In this document: piece by piece, positions 14,503-23,416 of the stretch
Numbering within the stretch: the first letter of the stretch is position 1
How the letters are laid out: every line of letters begins with the position of its first letter
Source: CAYPZL01 sp964415045
Lineage (GTDB): Bacteria; Planctomycetota; Phycisphaerae; Sedimentisphaerales; Anaerobacaceae
Direction of reading: 5' to 3'
Assembly (NCBI GenBank): GCA_964415045.1
Contig: CAYPZL010000040.1
Coordinates: 1-35,327 of the forward strand
Length of the DNA stretch: 35,327 nucleotides
Made by a program: the position numbers and the translations under genes
Notes under the pieces: model-generated
Seen by the model: the letters and a program-made list of their open reading frames with translations, nothing else
Database searches by the model: none
What the model was told of the DNA's origin: nothing

Positions 14503-16617
14503 ATGCAGCAGTCGAATACGCAAGCACGAGAGCAGGCGCGGGTCTTCTTTGAGCGCGCGCGTCAAGCCGCCCAGGGAGGTGACTTTGACGGCGCCATCGA
14601 TGCGTACCTGGAAGGCCTTCGCCGTGCGCCCGATGCGGTTCAGGAAGGGCACGTGGAGCTGCGCGTGGTGGCCCTGCGTCGCCAGCGAGGCAACGGGGTC
14701 AAGCCCACCGACGAGGAGGTCCGCCGGCGTCTGGCGGAGGGCGGCTCGCCGCTGGAGAAGATGCTCAACGCCGAGTATCTGCTGGCCAAAGATCCCGAGC
14801 ACCTGGCCTACGGAGAGGGCATTTTGCGTGCGGCCGTGGCGGGGGGGTACAAGGAGACGGTCAAGTGGATGGCCGATCTGATGTTCCTGGCCAACAACAA
14901 TGCCCGGAAACCATCAGCCCAGATATACATTCTGTTGAAGGACTCCTACGCGGCTGTCGGGCAGCTTGAGAGGGCGGCGGCGGCCTGCCAGCGGGCGGTT
15001 CGTCTCAAGCCGGGCGATCCGAAACTGGCGGCCGATCTGAAGCGGCTCATGAGCAAAGTGGCATCGGCGCGGCGGAAGCGCTCCGGTGGGACCGGGCCGC
15101 GATTCGACAGAATCGGCACGACCCGCCCCCAGCGGACCCGGGTCAAGCCCGCTGAGCCTGCCATGACGCCGGAGGACCCTGAAGAGAACTCGGCCCAGGC
15201 CGACGTGGACCCGGACTTGATGGCGGCGCGGGCCTTCTTCGAGAAAGCCAGAAAGGCCGCCGAAGGCAAAAACTACGACTACGCTATCCAGATGTACCTC
15301 GAAGGTCTGCAGCGGGCCCCTGATGCCCTGGAGGAAGGGCACCTGCCGCTCTGCGAGCTGGGGCTCCAGCGACGCGGAAAAGGGGGTAAGAAACCGTCCA
15401 TGGTGGAACGGGTCAAGCGCCTGCGCGGGAAGACCCCTCTCGAACAGATGCTCAACGCCGAGTATTTGTTCGCCAAGGACCCCGATCACATGCCCTATGC
15501 CGAGGCCATGCTCAAGGCGGCCGTGCAAGGCGGTTTTGAGAAAACGGCCCACTGGATTGCCAATCTGATTTTCCAGACCAATAACGCCGTGGAGAAGCCC
15601 TCGTTGCAGACGTACCTGCTGCTGAAGGATTCCTACGCCGCCCTGGGGCAGTATGACAAGGCGGTGGCCGCCTGCCAGCGGGCCACCCGGCTCAAGCCCG
15701 ACAGCAAGGAGCTGGCCGACGAGTTCAAAAATCTCTCGGCCGAGCTGACCATGGCCCGGGGCAAATATGACGTGGACGGAGACTTTCGCCAGTCCATCCA
15801 GGATCGGGAGACCCAGGTCAGGCTCTATGCCCAGGACCGGGTCATCAAGACGGAAGATTACCGTATGTCCGTCGTGGAAGACGCGCGAAAGGCCTATGAG
15901 AAGGATCCTGACCACCCCAAGAGCCTCTTCACTCTGGCCGAGGCCCTGGCGGATCTGGAAAAAGACGAGGCCGACACCGAGGCGATACAGTTGCTCGAAG
16001 AAGCGTACAACAGCCGGGCGGATTTCAGTTTCAAGGAAAAGGCCGGTCTACTGCGTATCCGGCAGCTAAAACGGAAGCTGCGAGAAGCGAAAAAGCGCCT
16101 CGAAGGACAGCCCGAGGAGGCTCGGGACGATGGGCAGATCCAGGAATTGACCGCCGCGCTTGACAGCACCGAGATGCAGCACTACCGCCTGTGCGTGGAG
16201 AATTACCCCACCGATCTGGCCCCCAAATACCAGTACGCCCTCCGTTTGATGAAGGCAGGGCAGCATAATGAGGCGATTCCGCTGTTCCAGGAGGCTCAGA
16301 GGGACCCCAGACGCAAGATTTCGGCCATGGACAAAATCGGCTATTGCTTCTTCATGAAGGGCTGGTACGCCGACGCCATCGACGTATTTCGTCGGGCCAT
16401 CGAAACCTACGAAATAAAAGATGATGCAATCGCCAAGGAATTGCGTTATAATCTGGCCCGTGCCTATGAAGAAGACGGCAAGAACGGAAAGGCACTGGAG
16501 ATTTACCGCAGGATCGCCCAGTTGGATTTTCGGTATAAGGACGTCAGCGACCGGGTAGACCGGCTTCGGGCCGAACTGGGCAGTGCATCCGAGAGTGAAT
16601 CTGACGACGAGCAGTAA
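14503..16617 (+). CDS. TPR-repeat protein with internal duplication
   Basis: This 704-residue tetratricopeptide protein has no signal peptide and is probably a cytoplasmic scaffold. Its first half contains two copies of a ~180-residue module. Copy one includes ARVFFERARQAAQGGDFDGA, LEKMLNAEYLLAKDPEHLAY and LLKDSYAAVGQLERAAAACQ; copy two includes ARAFFEKARKAAEGKNYDYA, LEQMLNAEYLFAKDPDHMPY and LLKDSYAALGQYDKAVAACQ. A basic, Pro-rich linker joins them near residues 190-230. The C-terminal half carries further TPR-like helices (SLFTLAEALADLEKD, AIPLFQEAQRDPR, DAIDVFRRAIETYE) and ends in an acidic tail. The ribosome-binding site (AGGA very near the ATG) is poor. No specific function is known to me. 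Confidence 0.85.
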   Translation: MQQSNTQAREQARVFFERARQAAQGGDFDGAIDAYLEGLRRAPDAVQEGHVELRVVALRRQRGNGVKPTDEEVRRRLAEGGSPLEKMLNAEYLLAKDPEHLAYGEGILRAAVAGGYKETVKWMADLMFLANNNARKPSAQIYILLKDSYAAVGQLERAAAACQRAVRLKPGDPKLAADLKRLMSKVASARRKRSGGTGPRFDRIGTTRPQRTRVKPAEPAMTPEDPEENSAQADVDPDLMAARAFFEKARKAAEGKNYDYAIQMYLEGLQRAPDALEEGHLPLCELGLQRRGKGGKKPSMVERVKRLRGKTPLEQMLNAEYLFAKDPDHMPYAEAMLKAAVQGGFEKTAHWIANLIFQTNNAVEKPSLQTYLLLKDSYAALGQYDKAVAACQRATRLKPDSKELADEFKNLSAELTMARGKYDVDGDFRQSIQDRETQVRLYAQDRVIKTEDYRMSVVEDARKAYEKDPDHPKSLFTLAEALADLEKDEADTEAIQLLEEAYNSRADFSFKEKAGLLRIRQLKRKLREAKKRLEGQPEEARDDGQIQELTAALDSTEMQHYRLCVENYPTDLAPKYQYALRLMKAGQHNEAIPLFQEAQRDPRRKISAMDKIGYCFFMKGWYADAIDVFRRAIETYEIKDDAIAKELRYNLARAYEEDGKNGKALEIYRRIAQLDFRYKDVSDRVDRLRAELGSASESESDDEQ

Positions 16618-16680
16618 TATTGAACCAACCTCTCAGTGAGTAGTTTCTGACAGCGTTTTTCATGTGTTCAGGAGAACGAA

Positions 16681-16959
16681 GTGGCACATTCTTTGTCAGC
16701 GAAGAAGAGAATCAGGCAAAATGCCAAGCGGCGGACGACGAACCGGGCGCGAAAAAGCCAGGTAAAGACGCAGATCAAGCGGTTTGAGGCCGCGGTGAGC
16801 CAGGGCGATGCGGCCGCGGCCAGCGAGGAGTTTCGGCTCGTCGCCAAGAAACTGGACAAGGTCGCCAGTACCAGCACGATGCACAAGAAGACGGCCGCAC
16901 GGAAGAAATCACGCCTGGCCAAGAGACTCAACAGTCTCAAGGCCAAACAGGGGGGGTAG
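16681..16959 (+). CDS. rpsT: 30S ribosomal protein S20
   Basis: S20 binds 16S rRNA early in assembly of the small subunit. The 92-residue basic protein begins AHSLSAKKRIRQNAKRRTTN after the initiator Met and ends with a Lys/Arg-rich helix (HKKTAARKKSRLAKRLNSL), as in the family. The start is a GTG, with AGGAG six bases upstream, and the normal start position relative to homologs agrees. It lies 63 bp after the TPR gene and is followed by a terminator. Confidence 0.96.
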   Translation: MAHSLSAKKRIRQNAKRRTTNRARKSQVKTQIKRFEAAVSQGDAAAASEEFRLVAKKLDKVASTSTMHKKTAARKKSRLAKRLNSLKAKQGG

Positions 16960-17036
16960 CCGCGCGAAGAGATATTTTGCAGCGGCTGCCCTGTCCGCGT
17001 TCGAGCGTACAAGGATGACGATGTTTTAGGAAAACG

Positions 17037-17080
17037 GCAGCACTCGATCGACGGAGATTCGGTTGGGTGCTGCTTTTCTT
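17037..17080 (+). terminator. Rho-independent terminator after rpsT
   Basis: GCAGCAC (17037-17043) pairs with GTGCTGC (17067-17073) and is followed directly by TTTTCTT. The structure ends 10 bases before the RNase R start codon, so its T-tract abuts the ribosome-binding site of rnr. Confidence 0.75.
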
Positions 17081-17090
17081 GTGGTGGCCT

Positions 17091-19274
17091 ATGCCGAGAG
17101 TGTACAAGGATCGGATTCTCAAGCTCCTCAAGCATGCCGAGTACCAGCCGGTCAAACTGGCCCAGTTGGCCAAGACGCTGGGGGTCGGCGCCGATGCGTA
17201 CGAGGAGTTCAAGCAGGCCTTCGATGAGCTTCGCAGTGCGGGCCACGTCATCATCGGAGCGGGCAACGTCGTTACGCTGCCGGCGATGGCCGGGCAGGTG
17301 GTCGGTCGCTTTCGAGCGAATCCCAAGGGCTTCGGATTTATCGTGCCTCTGGAACCCAACCGGCATGGTGACTTGTTCGTACCACCGGACAGCACTGCCG
17401 ACGCCATGACCGGCGACGTGGTGCTGGCCAAGGTCAAACGCAAAGGCAAACGCGGTGGCGAGACCCGCTATACCGGGGAAATCCTCCAGGTCCTGGAGAG
17501 GGCCAACAACCGGTTCGTGGGGACCCTGACGCGGCACCCCGAGACGTGGCTGGTCCAACCTGACGGCAGCGCCTTTATCGATCCGATCGCCGTCGATGAT
17601 GTTACGGCCAAGAACGCCCGGGAGAAGGACAAGGTCGTGGTCGAGATTCTCTCCTACCCGACCGATCGTTACCTGGCGCGAGGCGTGATCATCGAGGTTT
17701 TGGGGCGAGCCGGTCGCTACGACACCGAGATCGCCTCGATCATTCATCGCTATCATCTGCCCGGCGAGTTTGACGCCGAATGTCTGGAACAGGCCCGCCG
17801 CGCCGCGGCGCAGTTTGCGCCGCAGGCGGGCGATGGTCGCGAGGACATCACGGACAAGGTGATTCTCACCATCGACCCGCCCGACGCGAAAGATTTCGAT
17901 GACGCCATCAGCCTCGACGTCGATGCGCAGGGCCGGTGGGTCCTCGGGATTCATATCGCCGACGTGAGCCATTTCGTGCCGGCCGGCTCGCCCTTGGACG
18001 AAGAGGCCCGCCGGCGGGGCAACAGCGTGTATCTGCCGGGCAAGACGATTCCCATGCTGCCCGAGGTTCTCAGCAACGGCGTTTGCAGCTTGCAGCCGGA
18101 CCAGGTGCGCTTCACGAAAAGCGTCTACATCACGTACGATGACAAAGGACGTATTCGCTCGCGTCGCTTCGCCAACAGCGTCATTCGCTCGAAAGCCCGC
18201 CTGACGTACACGCAGGCCGACCGGGTTCTGAAAGGGCATGCCAAGGGCCTGAAACGTGACGTGATCGAGCTGGTGGCGCGGATGAACGAGCTAAGCCGCC
18301 TCATCGAGGCGCGGCGGGAAGAGAACGGGATGCTGCACCTGGATCTTCCCGAGCCGGAGCTCGATTTCGATGCGTCGGGCCGGGTCGTAGACGCCCATCC
18401 CGCCGACGACTGCTATCCCCACACGATCATCGAGATGTTCATGGTCGAGGCGAACGAGGCCGTGGCCTCGATCCTCGACCGGAACAATATTGCCTTCATG
18501 CGCCGCGTCCATCCCGAGCCCGATGCGCTGAGCATGAAGAACCTCGCCAAGCTGCTCCGGGCCATGGGCTTTCACATCCCCCGCAATCCCAACCGGCACA
18601 CGATCCAGGACCTGCTGGCGTCGGTCAAGGGACGCGAGGAATCGCTGGCCGTCAACCTGGCGGTTCTGCGGAGCTTTGAAAAGGCCGAGTACGCGCCCCT
18701 GCACATCGGCCATTATGCCCTGGCCTCGACGCACTACTGCCATTTCACCAGTCCGATTCGTCGCTACGCCGACCTGCTCGTTCATCGGCTCTTGCAGTGC
18801 TACCTCACGCAAGGCGCCGAGGTGGCCAGGCAGACGGCCGCCGGCCAGGATCTGACGGAGACAGGGCGACACATCAGTTTCACCGAGCAGTGTGCCGAGG
18901 ACGCCGAACGAGAGCTTGTCAGCGTGCTGATTCTCCAGATGCTCAGCAAGCGAATCGGCGAGGAGCTGAGCTGTGTTGTGACGGGCCTGACCGGATTCGG
19001 CGTCTTCGTGCAGTGTCAGAAATTCGGGATCGAGGGTCTCATCCGGCTGGAGGACCTGGGCCCCGACCACTGGCAGTACGATCAGAAATCCCAGTGCCTG
19101 ATGGGACGCAACTCCGGCGAGGCCATCCGCCTGGGGCGGGCCATCAAGGTCCATATTGCGTCGGTTAACGTTCCGGCCCGCCAGCTCAACCTCGTCCCCG
19201 TCGAGCCCCTCGGCCAGGCCCCGCGCCCCGCCCCCACGCCTCGCCGCAAAGCCAGAAAGAGACACAAGAAATAG
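17091..19274 (+). CDS. rnr: Ribonuclease R (RNB-family 3'-5' exoribonuclease)
   Basis: RNase R degrades RNA processively from the 3' end, including structured RNA, in the cytoplasm. The 727-residue protein has the family order: N-terminal winged-helix-like region (1-60), cold-shock OB domains (RANPKGFGFIVPLE near 75-88 and a second near 140), the RNB catalytic domain and a C-terminal S1 domain (GEELSCVVTGLTGFGVFVQC). The catalytic aspartates lie in TIDPPDAKDFDDAISL (Asp262-Asp271), and HYCHFTSPIRRYADLLVHR is typical. A Lys/Arg-rich tail follows. Although the frame opens with a GTG at 17067, the ATG at 17091 preceded by GGTGG fits the family N-terminus better. Confidence 0.94.
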   Translation: MPRVYKDRILKLLKHAEYQPVKLAQLAKTLGVGADAYEEFKQAFDELRSAGHVIIGAGNVVTLPAMAGQVVGRFRANPKGFGFIVPLEPNRHGDLFVPPDSTADAMTGDVVLAKVKRKGKRGGETRYTGEILQVLERANNRFVGTLTRHPETWLVQPDGSAFIDPIAVDDVTAKNAREKDKVVVEILSYPTDRYLARGVIIEVLGRAGRYDTEIASIIHRYHLPGEFDAECLEQARRAAAQFAPQAGDGREDITDKVILTIDPPDAKDFDDAISLDVDAQGRWVLGIHIADVSHFVPAGSPLDEEARRRGNSVYLPGKTIPMLPEVLSNGVCSLQPDQVRFTKSVYITYDDKGRIRSRRFANSVIRSKARLTYTQADRVLKGHAKGLKRDVIELVARMNELSRLIEARREENGMLHLDLPEPELDFDASGRVVDAHPADDCYPHTIIEMFMVEANEAVASILDRNNIAFMRRVHPEPDALSMKNLAKLLRAMGFHIPRNPNRHTIQDLLASVKGREESLAVNLAVLRSFEKAEYAPLHIGHYALASTHYCHFTSPIRRYADLLVHRLLQCYLTQGAEVARQTAAGQDLTETGRHISFTEQCAEDAERELVSVLILQMLSKRIGEELSCVVTGLTGFGVFVQCQKFGIEGLIRLEDLGPDHWQYDQKSQCLMGRNSGEAIRLGRAIKVHIASVNVPARQLNLVPVEPLGQAPRPAPTPRRKARKRHKK

Positions 19275-19384
19275 CCACCCACCCCGCAACGGTCGCATTG
19301 AGTCGCCGCGAACGCTGTGCCCGCGATTCATCCTCAGACCCCTAATAAAAAGCTTCTACTTTATAGTATTTTTTGCCATAGTAC

Positions 19385-19413
19385 TTGAAAGCAGTAGGCA
19401 AAAGTGATATGCT
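19385..19413 (+). promoter_or_regulatory. Promoter of paralog 1 of the LRR/beta-helix locus
   Basis: TTGAAA (19385-19390) and TATGCT (19408-19413) are separated by 17 bp. Transcription would start near 19420 and give a ~70-nt leader ending in a strong GGAGGAGGAAGGA ribosome-binding site. The rest of 19275-19490 is AT-rich and non-coding, with no convincing terminator for rnr. Confidence 0.6.
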
Positions 19414-19490
19414 GATCGGGTATAAGGTTTGAGTTTTATTGGGATATGCATGTCTTGCGCGGGCATGTGTTGCAGGAGGAGGAAGGAAGC

Positions 19491-21263
19491 ATGCGTGTAA
19501 TATTCTCGCTGGTGGTGATGTTGTCTCTGGTGGTGTCGGTGTGCGCGGAGGACCCGGTCGATTTCCCGGACCCGATTCTGAGAGGACTCGTGGAGTCTGA
19601 ACTTTGCATCTCGGACCCGACCCCTTCAGATATGCTTTCCCTGACGGAACTGACGTGCTGTCAATGCGACATCGCCGATCTTGCGGGACTCGAGTACGCC
19701 GTGAACATGCAGAAACTGTGGCTTCGAATGAACGCCTTCAGCGACCTCTCACCGTTGTCCGGGTTGACGAATCTGCGGACGCTGCACCTGACCCTGAACG
19801 AGATTTACGACGTGTCACCACTGTCGGGATTGATTCACCTGGAGTATTTGGACCTTCATGGGAATAATATTGAGGATGTTTCGCCGTTGGCGGAATTGGT
19901 TCATTTACGCACGCTCATTCTGCACCAGAACCAAATCGAAGACATCTCGGCCCTGTCGGAGTTGACGGGGCTGGAGTGGCTCGATCTCGTGCATAATCCG
20001 TTGAACGAGGACGCCTTTGACATTTACATCCCACAGATTCACGCTAACAACCCGGACATCGTCTTGGCTCACGACGGCTCGTATCTTCGCTTCTTGTCCA
20101 TTTCCTCGGGTGTTGGAGGATCGGTCGTAAGACCGGGAGAGGGGCAATTTACGTACGAATACGGCGAATCCGTCTACATGCAGGCCGTGGCAGATCCCGG
20201 CTTTGTCTTTGTCGGGTTCAGAGGAGACTACTCGACGCCGCAAAATCCTACGATCCTCTACATGGAACAGAGTTTCTCCATTGAAGCCGGTTTTCTTTGT
20301 CTTTTGCCGGTTGTCTATGTTGACGACAACGCTTCGGGAGATCCCGCCCCGGGCGATTTCGCCGCGGGCGACCCGCTGGAGAATGGGACGGCTGAGCATC
20401 CGTTCGACAGCATTCAGGAGGCGGTCGAGGTGGCGGCCGACGGGGCCTCGATTCTCGTTCGTCCCGGGACGTATCATGAGAATATTGATTTCCTGGGCAA
20501 GCGCATTCAACTGTTGGGAATCGATCCGAACGATCCCAACGGGACCTCGTACCCGGTGATTGACGGCGGCGGCGCGGGCCCGGTTGTGACGTTTGCCGGT
20601 GGGGAGGATCCGAACTGTGTGCTGATGGGATTTGTCATTACGGGCGGTCGGGGCGGACCGGCCGGGGCGATTTCCTGCGCCGGCAGCAGTCCGACGATTA
20701 TGAATTGCCTGATCGTGGGCAACCGCGCCAGCGACAGCAACGGTGCGGCGGTGTACTGCGCCGACAGCAACGCGGTCTTCGTCAACTGCACCATCGCCGA
20801 CAACGCCGGCGGAGAGGACGGCGCCGGTTTGCTTGTCGAGAACGGTAACGTAATGGTGATCAACTCGATCCTGCGGGGCAATACGCCCCGGGAAATCCTC
20901 GTCGCCGGCGCCGACGAACTTTCGATCGCATACAGCGACGTGGCGGGCGGCTGGCCGGGGCAGGGCAATATCGACGTCGATCCCCTGTTTGTCCGGCCTG
21001 ACGCGTGGGACGACAACGGCACGCCGCTCAATCCAGCCGATGACGTCTGGATCGGTGGGGACTACCACCTGCAATCGCAGGCCGGACGCTGGGACGGCCA
21101 GACGCAGGCCTGGGCCCACGATGAAGTCACCAGCCCCTGCATCGACGCCGGCGACCCTGCCAGTCCGCTCGGCGCCGAGCCTGTCCCCAACGGCGGCATC
21201 ATCAACCTCGGTGCCTACGGCGGCACCCGCGAGACCGCCAAATCTGTGGACAGTTACTTATAG
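19491..21263 (+). CDS. Secreted LRR / InlB-repeat / beta-helix protein, paralog 1
   Basis: This 590-residue secreted protein begins with a signal peptide (MRVIFSLVVMLSLVVSVCA). About five 22-residue internalin-type LRRs follow (pattern DVSPLSGLxxLxxLDLxxNxI), then an InlB-B-repeat-like domain (GGSVVRPGEGQFTYEYGESV). Next comes a right-handed beta-helix of the DUF1565/pectate-lyase type, opening PFDSIQEAVEVAADGASILV. The end module contains SPCIDAGDPASPLGAE and NLGAYGGT. No C-terminal anchor or sorting signal is visible. The ATG at 19491 was chosen for its signal peptide and the GGAGGAGG upstream. It is the first of five tandem relatives; a cell-surface binding or adhesion role is inference. 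Confidence 0.87.
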   Translation: MRVIFSLVVMLSLVVSVCAEDPVDFPDPILRGLVESELCISDPTPSDMLSLTELTCCQCDIADLAGLEYAVNMQKLWLRMNAFSDLSPLSGLTNLRTLHLTLNEIYDVSPLSGLIHLEYLDLHGNNIEDVSPLAELVHLRTLILHQNQIEDISALSELTGLEWLDLVHNPLNEDAFDIYIPQIHANNPDIVLAHDGSYLRFLSISSGVGGSVVRPGEGQFTYEYGESVYMQAVADPGFVFVGFRGDYSTPQNPTILYMEQSFSIEAGFLCLLPVVYVDDNASGDPAPGDFAAGDPLENGTAEHPFDSIQEAVEVAADGASILVRPGTYHENIDFLGKRIQLLGIDPNDPNGTSYPVIDGGGAGPVVTFAGGEDPNCVLMGFVITGGRGGPAGAISCAGSSPTIMNCLIVGNRASDSNGAAVYCADSNAVFVNCTIADNAGGEDGAGLLVENGNVMVINSILRGNTPREILVAGADELSIAYSDVAGGWPGQGNIDVDPLFVRPDAWDDNGTPLNPADDVWIGGDYHLQSQAGRWDGQTQAWAHDEVTSPCIDAGDPASPLGAEPVPNGGIINLGAYGGTRETAKSVDSYL

Positions 21264-22623
21264 CAGGTGGGGTATCTGCGAGAATGCCGGCCCCATACGT
21301 GCCGGTTTCCGGCAACAGCGCGTTGTTTGTGCTTGGAATCTTGTTGTGGAGGAGAAAAGAAACGATGCGATGGTTCTATTTCATGCTGCTGTCATGGTGC
21401 CTGCTGGCACCCGCCTGGGCGGAGGACCCTGTCCATTTCGCCGATGTGGACCTCAAATCCGCGGTGGAAGCCGAACTCTGGATTGTCGATCCGACCCCCA
21501 GTGACATGCTGGGTCTGCTCTGTCTCAACACCAATTTGCGAGGAATAACGGATCTGGCTGGCCTGGAATATGCCGGCAATTTGCAGACCTTGGTGATCAC
21601 GCACGACGGTGTGCGTGATCTCTCGCCTCTGTCCGGGTTGAGCAACCTCCAGACGCTTGTTCTCAACAACAATGAGATCACCGATATCTCTATTGTGTCC
21701 GGGCTAAGCAACTTGCACACACTGGACGTTCACGATAATGAGATCAGCGACATCTCAGCCGTGTCGGGGCTAGTCAATCTGCGCGAGCTGATTATTCGGC
21801 GAAATCAAATTACCGACCTCTCGTCACTTTTCGCGCTAACCTCGCTCGAACAGTTGGATGTGACCCACAATCCGTTGACCCAGGAAGTGTACGACGTTCA
21901 AATTCCCCTGATCATCGAAAGCAATCCAGGCATCACTGTATGCCATGACGGCTCGCATCTTCGCCTCTTGTCCATTTCCTCGAGCGTGGGAGGATCGGTG
22001 GTCAGGCCGGGAGAAGGTCAGTTTACCTACGGATACGGCGAATCCGTCTACGTGCAGGCCGAGGCGGATCCTGGCTTTGTGTTTGTTGGGTTCAGCGGAA
22101 CCTACTCCACGACGCAGAATCCTGTTTTCCTCCACATGGAGCAGGATCTTTCCATTCAGGCCAATTTCCTCTGTGTCTTGCCGGTGGTTTATGTTGACGA
22201 CAATGCTCTGGGAGATCCCGCGCCGGGCGATTTCGCCGCGGGCGACCCGCTGGAGAATGGGACGGCTGAGCATCCGTTCGACAGCATTCAGGAGGCGGTC
22301 GAGGTGGCGGCCGACGGGGCCTCGATTCTCGTTCGTCCCGGGACGTATCATGAGAATATTGATTTCCTGGGCAAGCGCATTCAACTGTTGGGAATCGATC
22401 CGAACGATCCCAACGGGACCTCGTACCCGGTGATTGACGGCGGCGGCGCGGGCCCGGTTGTGACGTTTGCCGGTGGGGAGGATCCGAACTGTGTGCTGAT
22501 GGGATTTGTCATTACGGGCGGTCGGGGCGGACCGGCCGGGGCGATTTCCTGCGCCGGCAGCAGTCCGACGATTATGAATTGCCTGATCGTGGGCAACCGC
22601 GCCAGCGACAGCAACGGTGCGGC
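20349..22623 (+). repeat. 401-bp perfect direct repeat (20349-20749 and 22223-22623)
   Basis: The two copies lie at the same place in the beta-helix domains of paralogs 1 and 2, 1,874 bp apart. I compared them base by base and saw no difference, including at synonymous positions. The first mismatches on either side are at 20348/22222 (C/G) and 20750/22624 (G/A). Confidence 0.85.
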
Positions 22624-23134
22624 AGTGTACTGCGCCGACAGCAACGCGGTCTTTGTCAACTGCACCATCACCGACAATGCCGGCGGGCACGACGGCGCCG
22701 GTTTGCTTGTCGAGAACGGCGTCGTCATCGTGACCAACTCAATCCTGTGGGGCAATACGCCTCGCGAAATCCTCGTCACCGGCGCCGGCGAGCCTTCGAT
22801 CACGTACAGCGACGTGGCGGGCGGCTGGTCGGGGCAGGGTAATATTGACGCCGATCCCCTGTTTGTTGGACCCGGTGCGTGGGACGGCAACGGTACGCCG
22901 CTCAATCCGGCCGATGATGTCTGGATCGGCGGAGACTACCACCTGCAATCGCAGGCCGGACGCTGGGACGGCCAGACGCAGGCCTGGGTCCACGATGAAG
23001 TCACCAGCCCCTGCATCGACGCCGGCGATCCCGCGAGTCCGCTCGGCGCCGAGCCCGTCCCCCACGGCGGCCTCATCAACCTGGGCGCCTACGGCGGCAC
23101 CGCCGACGCCGCCAAATCCCCCCAGAGCCTTTGA
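21365..23134 (+). CDS. Secreted LRR / InlB-repeat / beta-helix protein, paralog 2
   Basis: This 589-residue protein has the same architecture as paralog 1: signal peptide (MRWFYFMLLSWCLLAPAWA), five LRRs, InlB-like domain (GGSVVRPGEGQFTYGYGESV), beta-helix and the closing LGAYGGT module. Its beta-helix DNA is identical to paralog 1 over 401 bp, whereas the LRRs differ substantially. Its 3' end instead matches paralogs 4 and 5. The ATG at 21365 follows GGAGGAG by ten bases; the upstream part of the frame lacks signal-peptide character. A perfect small hairpin (TGCCGGTTTCCGGCA, 21300-21314) lies in the 101-bp gap after paralog 1. Confidence 0.87.
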   Translation: MRWFYFMLLSWCLLAPAWAEDPVHFADVDLKSAVEAELWIVDPTPSDMLGLLCLNTNLRGITDLAGLEYAGNLQTLVITHDGVRDLSPLSGLSNLQTLVLNNNEITDISIVSGLSNLHTLDVHDNEISDISAVSGLVNLRELIIRRNQITDLSSLFALTSLEQLDVTHNPLTQEVYDVQIPLIIESNPGITVCHDGSHLRLLSISSSVGGSVVRPGEGQFTYGYGESVYVQAEADPGFVFVGFSGTYSTTQNPVFLHMEQDLSIQANFLCVLPVVYVDDNALGDPAPGDFAAGDPLENGTAEHPFDSIQEAVEVAADGASILVRPGTYHENIDFLGKRIQLLGIDPNDPNGTSYPVIDGGGAGPVVTFAGGEDPNCVLMGFVITGGRGGPAGAISCAGSSPTIMNCLIVGNRASDSNGAAVYCADSNAVFVNCTITDNAGGHDGAGLLVENGVVIVTNSILWGNTPREILVTGAGEPSITYSDVAGGWSGQGNIDADPLFVGPGAWDGNGTPLNPADDVWIGGDYHLQSQAGRWDGQTQAWVHDEVTSPCIDAGDPASPLGAEPVPHGGLINLGAYGGTADAAKSPQSL

Positions 23135-23159
23135 ACGCCGGCCGGATATCTGTTATAAT
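23131..23159 (+). promoter_or_regulatory. Promoter of paralog 3
   Basis: TTGAAC (23131-23136) and TATAAT (23154-23159) with an exact 17-bp spacer. The -35 box overlaps the TGA stop codon of paralog 2. The same arrangement recurs at 27126-27154. Confidence 0.7.
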
Positions 23160-23416
23160 ATAGTGAAAGTGAGTAAAGTGCGCCGTTTTGCGGGTCTTCC
23201 TCTGACGGCGGCACGAGATCGCTTCCCTCGCCTTTCGGGGGGAACACTTTGCCTTGCTTCCGGCAATGGCACCAGGGGGCTTTGGACGTTGTTGCGGGTG
23301 AGGCGCGCCGAGCACGGCAAGGTCGGCGTCGCATTGTTTACCGGACGCAGCAGTCGATCCAGTGAAACAGCCCGGTAAGTGCTGCCAGGAGTTGTGTTGT
23401 GGAGGAGAACAAGGTG
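23160..23416 (+). promoter_or_regulatory. Structured leader of paralog 3, duplicated before paralog 5
   Basis: This leader of about 250 nt is homologous along its length to 27155-27403. Hairpin A pairs 23178-23186 with 23205-23214 (one bulged G). Hairpin B pairs 23223-23229 with 23238-23244 around CGCCTTTCG-like loop sequence. It ends with GTTGTGTTGTGGAGGAGAACAAGGTG, which is nearly unchanged in the other copy and holds the ribosome-binding site. I do not recognise a known riboswitch class. Confidence 0.5.

Noticed and set aside
16668..18239. 523-codon minus-strand frame opposite rpsT and rnr
   Set aside because: It is the complement of two confidently assigned genes and has no recognisable domain or ribosome-binding site.
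19446..19490. Earlier ATG for paralog 1
   Set aside because: The extra 15 residues precede the signal peptide and the strong GGAGGAGG ribosome-binding site lies within them, so the ATG at 19491 is preferred.
23160..23416. Cyclic-di-GMP or other known riboswitch in the duplicated leader
   Set aside because: I compared it from memory with the GEMM consensus (GCAAA and CGCAAAGC-type elements) and found no convincing match, so no class is assigned.
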